Notes under the pieces: model-generated
Told to the model about the DNA's origin: nothing
What the model saw: only the letters and a program-made list of their open reading frames with translations
Database searches by the model: none
Shown: piece after piece, positions 59,620 to 64,000 of the stretch
Position numbering within the stretch: the first letter of the stretch is position 1
Layout of the letters: the number at the start of each line of letters is the position of its first letter
Source of the DNA: Saturnia japonica
Lineage: Eukaryota > Arthropoda > Insecta > Lepidoptera > Saturniidae
Length of the DNA stretch: 64,000 bases
Assembly: GCA_033032175.1 (NCBI GenBank)
Contig: CM065322.1
Span: 5,952,001-6,016,000 of the forward strand
Reading direction: 5' to 3'
Position numbers and translations under genes: made by a program

Positions 59620-62545
59620 TTATAAAACCAATAGGTTACATTTCATTTTTTTAAACCTGGCTTAATAGTACAGTTATTATATCTACCGTCAAATGCTATG
59701 GCCGTTTGAGTCTGTAAATAATATCTACATGAATATTGAACATGTAAAGCTGTTAGGGATCGTGACATTTTAACTCTTTGCCACCTGTCACTTCCATGTG
59801 CACATTGTGCAGTCAGTAAATATCATCTGTAATGCGTAGACAAAAGATCAATTATTTATAAAAGTACCTTTTGAATATTTGGAAACGAATAAAGGATGCT
59901 AATTATTATTCTTAAACAGTATTTAAATAATGCAGTAAAAAAATGATATTTCTAAGAGCGATGTCGCTTAGCTAAAATTTCCATAAAAATAGATCGTTCA
60001 GTACCTTTTTTTGAGGCGTCAACCAACTTACCTATCATATCTGTGTAGTTACCTCCTTCAGTTTTTGGGAAATTATTTGGCGTGTTTACAAAATATCACA
60101 AACACATCATCCGCACAAATTAATCAAACATACTAAATAGTGATAATACTAGTAATATTATAGAAATAGTAATAAACTAATAATAGTGACAGGACTATTG
60201 TACGCGGCAGAACCAGCATATTAATATACTGAATTAATTTTATCCATGCATGTTATATTTGCATAGATAAAAAGATACTAAACTACAGTTGCATCATACA
60301 GTCCGGTTTAGTTTTTAGATTAATTCTGATCTCCCAAATATAAAGGACGTATCTGACCCCTAAACGACTTACATATGGAATCCATCGCGTAGGCTTCTTA
60401 ACGATGCGGGTCAGGACGAACACACGAATATTTACTTTTTTTGAGTCCTTAATGTACGACACTAACAGTAACAAGTAGATGAAAACGTGTATTTTTACTT
60501 TTAAGATTATTTAACCATCCTCTACACTTTTTTGTGTATTTGCCTAAGTGAAGTACCTTTAGAGGTATCAATTGCACTTACCAATTTATAAATATTAATA
60601 ATAACAGTTGTTTTAACGGAAAAGGAAGTAATATTATCATTAAGCCGCTTTAACGAAATCTACGTACCTACAAGAAACTCAAGATAGTCAACGTTTGCAG
60701 CATGATAAAGCCATAACAAGAAACCGTTTATCCCAAAAATAAAGACTCTGTCATAACCGTGTATTACAAAGCAGTAATACCTCTAGACAATGGCTTTCTA
60801 GTCTAGAGTCAAGGAATTCTGTATCGTCAATTTATGTGGCATTCATATGAATGTCAAATAATAAAGAGTGGTGTGCTTATTATGCTGGCAATATTTTATA
60901 CTTTTCTAGTGTTTACCTTATAAAGAATACTTACTTGTTGGTATGAAATACATATAAATGCTTACCAAAAGAGGATAAAAACTTTGCTTATTAAACCGTT
61001 TCTTAAATGAAGTAAAGAATTTTGATGTGCATTTTTTCTAGAAATTAATGTACTAACCATGAAGAATATAACTTTTAAGATGGTAAAACAATGTTCTTCA
61101 AAGCTCATCTTTGTGCATTACTTATTATTCAAATTGAACAAATAGTTATTCTATCTTCTATCGTTATTTTATTATCTGTTCAATTCAGTACAACAAGTCA
61201 CTTATGACATCTATTTAACTGTAATACAATCGAGTGCACTACAATCAAAAGGTGTCACCTCGCATTATCATCCTAGCACAGCTATTACCATTAATAACTT
61301 GCTGTCAACAGCACGACAATGTTCGAATAGATCTGATCTCATTCGAGATGGAAAGTGGTTAGAACAATCTCTAATCATAAATACTCTTAGATCGGAGTTT
61401 TAACCATGGTACCTTATAATTATTATTTATATTTCCAGCGAAGAATAAATAATAGCATAAGTAAACATATTTTTAAATTTGTTTTATTCATATAAACATT
61501 CGATTTAAAGTAAATTTCAAGTTATCTTCTGTAACATAAGTACACTCGTTTTTTTTTTTTGCGATAAATCAGTTTTCATTTGCTTCATGAATAACTTATT
61601 TTGAGCCAAAAGAAAACGATATCCGATAAACGGATAAACCTTTGATCGCAATAACAAAACAGAAACAAAACTTAATATGACCTCTCTTTTTTAAATACAT
61701 ATATAAATACCGTATATATAATATATATATATATATATACCTTACCGTAGATAACAGGTTCATCGTATTTACCAAACATACTAATTGAAATTGTACATGT
61801 TGATTATATCAAGGAATTACATTACCTTCACTGAGATATATTGGGAATTCAAAAAGCTATTCAAAAGATTTCAACGTTTGTTACTAATATTATGGACGCT
61901 TATTATGAATAAAAATATCTTAATAAAAATATTATAACACAATAAATTATCTATACCTACTTATGACTATAGATACCAAATTTCAGTGGAAAAGTGCAAA
62001 AATTATACAAAGAAGCAACGAACGAAAGTAAACGAGTGGGCAGTTGAAAACATTATTATTGTAATTTTTTTACAACCTTGAACTGGACAACTGCAACACT
62101 GAAAACGACTACATTCTTATTAAATCACTATCGAAACTTTCCATTGCCCTTCGACAGGGTACATTTTAGTAGCCACAACATAACTGTGAAAGTACTGTCG
62201 AGATAAGTGACCCGGCCAACGGTTAAAGGCTAATAAGTCTTAGGAGACAACACGCGTGGGTGTCTAGAAAACGAATAGGTTTTTGATTGTTATAACAGAC
62301 AAGGCTGACAACAAATAAGTATATGCCTAACATGAATAGTAAATGTGATTTATTAAGATCACATACAAGAAAGCTTCACGATAGACCTAATAATTTTATC
62401 TTGAGAAACCACACACGCTTAAAGTATGGAAGTTTAATAAGTATTATTTAAGGTTAAGGTAATTTTGAACTTGTAAATGTCACGCACCATTTCAATACCA
62501 GAAATAAATATAAAATAGTCATTCCATCTTTTACTCTAAGTAAGA
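59620..62545. other. No gene seen
   Basis: AT-rich sequence. An acceptor-like TATTTCCAG near 61438 is followed by stops in all frames soon after. Confidence 0.5.
61710..61740. repeat. (TA)n simple repeat
   Basis: ATATAATATATATATATATA and more. A shorter TA run lies near 42100. Confidence 0.9.
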
Positions 62546-62550
62546 CAAAT

Positions 62551-62930
62551 AAATGTTTTTAGGTAATTGTATTGGGTTCTACAATAAACTACCTAAGCAC
62601 ATTACCGATTTGCCAGATCAAAGAGATTTCAAGAATCATATTAAGCAAGTTTTTTGTCGAAAGGGTATTAAAGAGTAGATTATGTAGGTGATGATTGGAA
62701 GTGATTCTCTCTCTGAAATCGATAATACAGAACTATAAATAATATAAATACTGTAAGTAAAACAAATAAAAAAAATCCATAAACCCAATCCAGTTTCTTG
62801 TCGATTGACTGGGACATTTTACAAACCGGTGTTAGTGTACTGACATTCATATGTGCATTGTTAGGGAAAACAATTGTAAACTGTAAACATTGTAAACTGA
62901 ATAAAAAAAATTTATTTTGATTTTGCTTAT
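62551..62930 (+). pseudogene. LINE ORF2 C terminus and 3' tail
   Basis: The plus frame reads GNCIGFYNKLPKHITDLPDQ then RDFKNHIKQVFCRKG and ends at TAG near 62677. The pattern (FYNKLPxxI, then FKxxIKxxL) is a common LINE ORF2 ending in insects. The sequence that follows ends in TGTAAACTGAATAAA-like repeats, consistent with a 3' tail. The 104-residue frame on the minus strand (62680-62994), with a hydrophobic stretch, is antisense to this tail. Confidence 0.6.
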
Positions 62931-62934
62931 TTTG

Positions 62935-64000
62935 ACTTTGACATTTGACGTAAAAGAAGCAAGAATAATCATTTGTATAATATATCGTCGGCAATATTGT
63001 GGATTGAGCTGTGCTCTATAAACTGATTTTACAGAAGAGAGAGATAACTTTTTTTTTAACGATACACTAGGTGTGTGAAATGCATATCGTGGTTAAATGA
63101 CGTTAGTAAAATCTATATATACGTTATACAAATCAATCCTGAATGTTAATCTAATGTAAAATTATCTAGACATAAAACATTTTGCGGCGAATAATTGAGA
63201 TCGAGTGTTTTGTTATAGAAGCACAAATCAGTATTGTTTTAATGATCTGTGTATAGAAGTTATTAACTAGTATCACCAACATTCCAATTTTGCGTACATG
63301 AAAAATAAAAAATTTCGAATATTGACTTACTTGATTTTAATCTTGTTGTTGTTATGTTAAAAAGCTATTTTATTATTACATAAGTAATTTTAAGTTAATT
63401 AAAATTAGAATTATATTTATATACAAGTTGCTATGTATCTTCTGTCGATATTTAATAAACACTTGTAGTGAAGGAAGCTAGACGGCTTCGCGTGTGGTAT
63501 AGCGTACGGCGTACCTACTCAAGCGTAGTAAAACAGATGGGCTTTCATTTACATTCTAATTGAAGGTATGCGTTTATCGTTCAAGCTGTCTTGACTTCGT
63601 TATTAATGAATATTGATTTGGTAAAATATTTGATTTGAATTTTAATCGTTGCATGTTTCATGTCTACCGAACTGTTTATATAGTTATTCAATTTTAATTT
63701 TTGCCATCTATTTATAGAACCAATATCTTAAACCTTAAGATATTGTTTTTTTTTTAATTGTATTAACGAGCTAACTTCTGAAACTACCAGTCAGATTAAA
63801 AAGATATTTTTGCATTTCATAGCCTATTTATTGATGAAGGTTATAGACTATATAACTTCACGCTACCACCCCAAGGAGTACAGCAGTAACCATGAACATC
63901 AATCAACCTGGTAAACTGTAGGCAAGTACGGGAAGTAAGAACAACAATAGACTACACGGCTGAACGGGTGCGTTCGCAGCAGCGCGATAGAGAGTTGGTC
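62935..64000. other. No gene seen
   Basis: AT-rich to the end of the window. Near 63480-63540 and after 63840 the GC content rises and repeat-like ends appear, but they cannot be named. Confidence 0.5.

Noticed and set aside
62680..62994. A 104-residue minus-strand frame with a hydrophobic stretch (WVYGFFLFVLLTVFILFIVL), resembling a small membrane protein.
   Set aside because: It is antisense to the LINE 3' end and tail at 62551-62930. The hydrophobic run comes from A-rich sequence on the plus strand.

Overview
The window looks like AT-rich insect nuclear DNA, most likely from a moth or butterfly. The evidence is the low GC content, the many tRNA-headed SINEs, the RTE/Jockey-like LINE tails, short repeats that look lepidopteran, and almost no long open frames. 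There are no operons, ribosome binding sites, CRISPR arrays or other prokaryotic features. The species call is inference from repeat style only. Nearly every open frame of 60-100 codons is chance.

The strongest content is three DNA transposons. (1) At 11844-13146 there is a complete mariner-like element with perfect 32-bp inverted ends, a TA duplication and an intact 359-residue DD41D transposase. It sits inside the 3' end of an older LINE (minus strand, about 13545-11748), and removing it restores the LINE frame. (2) At 33366-35329 there is an older mariner relic, also DD41D by spacing, but with inverted repeats of about 465 bp and a transposase broken by stops. (3) At 46418-50790 there is a 4.37-kb element bounded by near-identical inverted repeats of about 555 bp. 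It carries a broken gene for a zinc-binding N-terminal region, a FEN1/XPG-like (PIN-fold) nuclease, a CXC cysteine cluster and an acidic tail. This third element is the best candidate for a poorly described system. It seems to have lost the middle of its gene.

Host signals are sparse. A possible small two-exon gene of unknown function lies at 57400-59445 (+, 110 residues, phases agree, AATAAA downstream). A CpG-rich block at 38020-38600 contains a minus-strand initiator with a downstream promoter element 28 bases on and a strong splice donor at 38019, so it may be a non-coding first exon. A TATA/initiator pair at 20876-20902 with a donor at 21018 may mark another first exon on the plus strand.

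The remainder is intergenic or intronic DNA with dispersed repeats: at least six SINE copies, seven LINE remnants, a five-copy miniature element ending in AACCGACTT-like inverted termini, a roughly 640-bp repeat with four copies, a small GC-rich fold-back element, and short tandem repeats. All assignments come from reading the sequence and remembered family features. No database search was possible.
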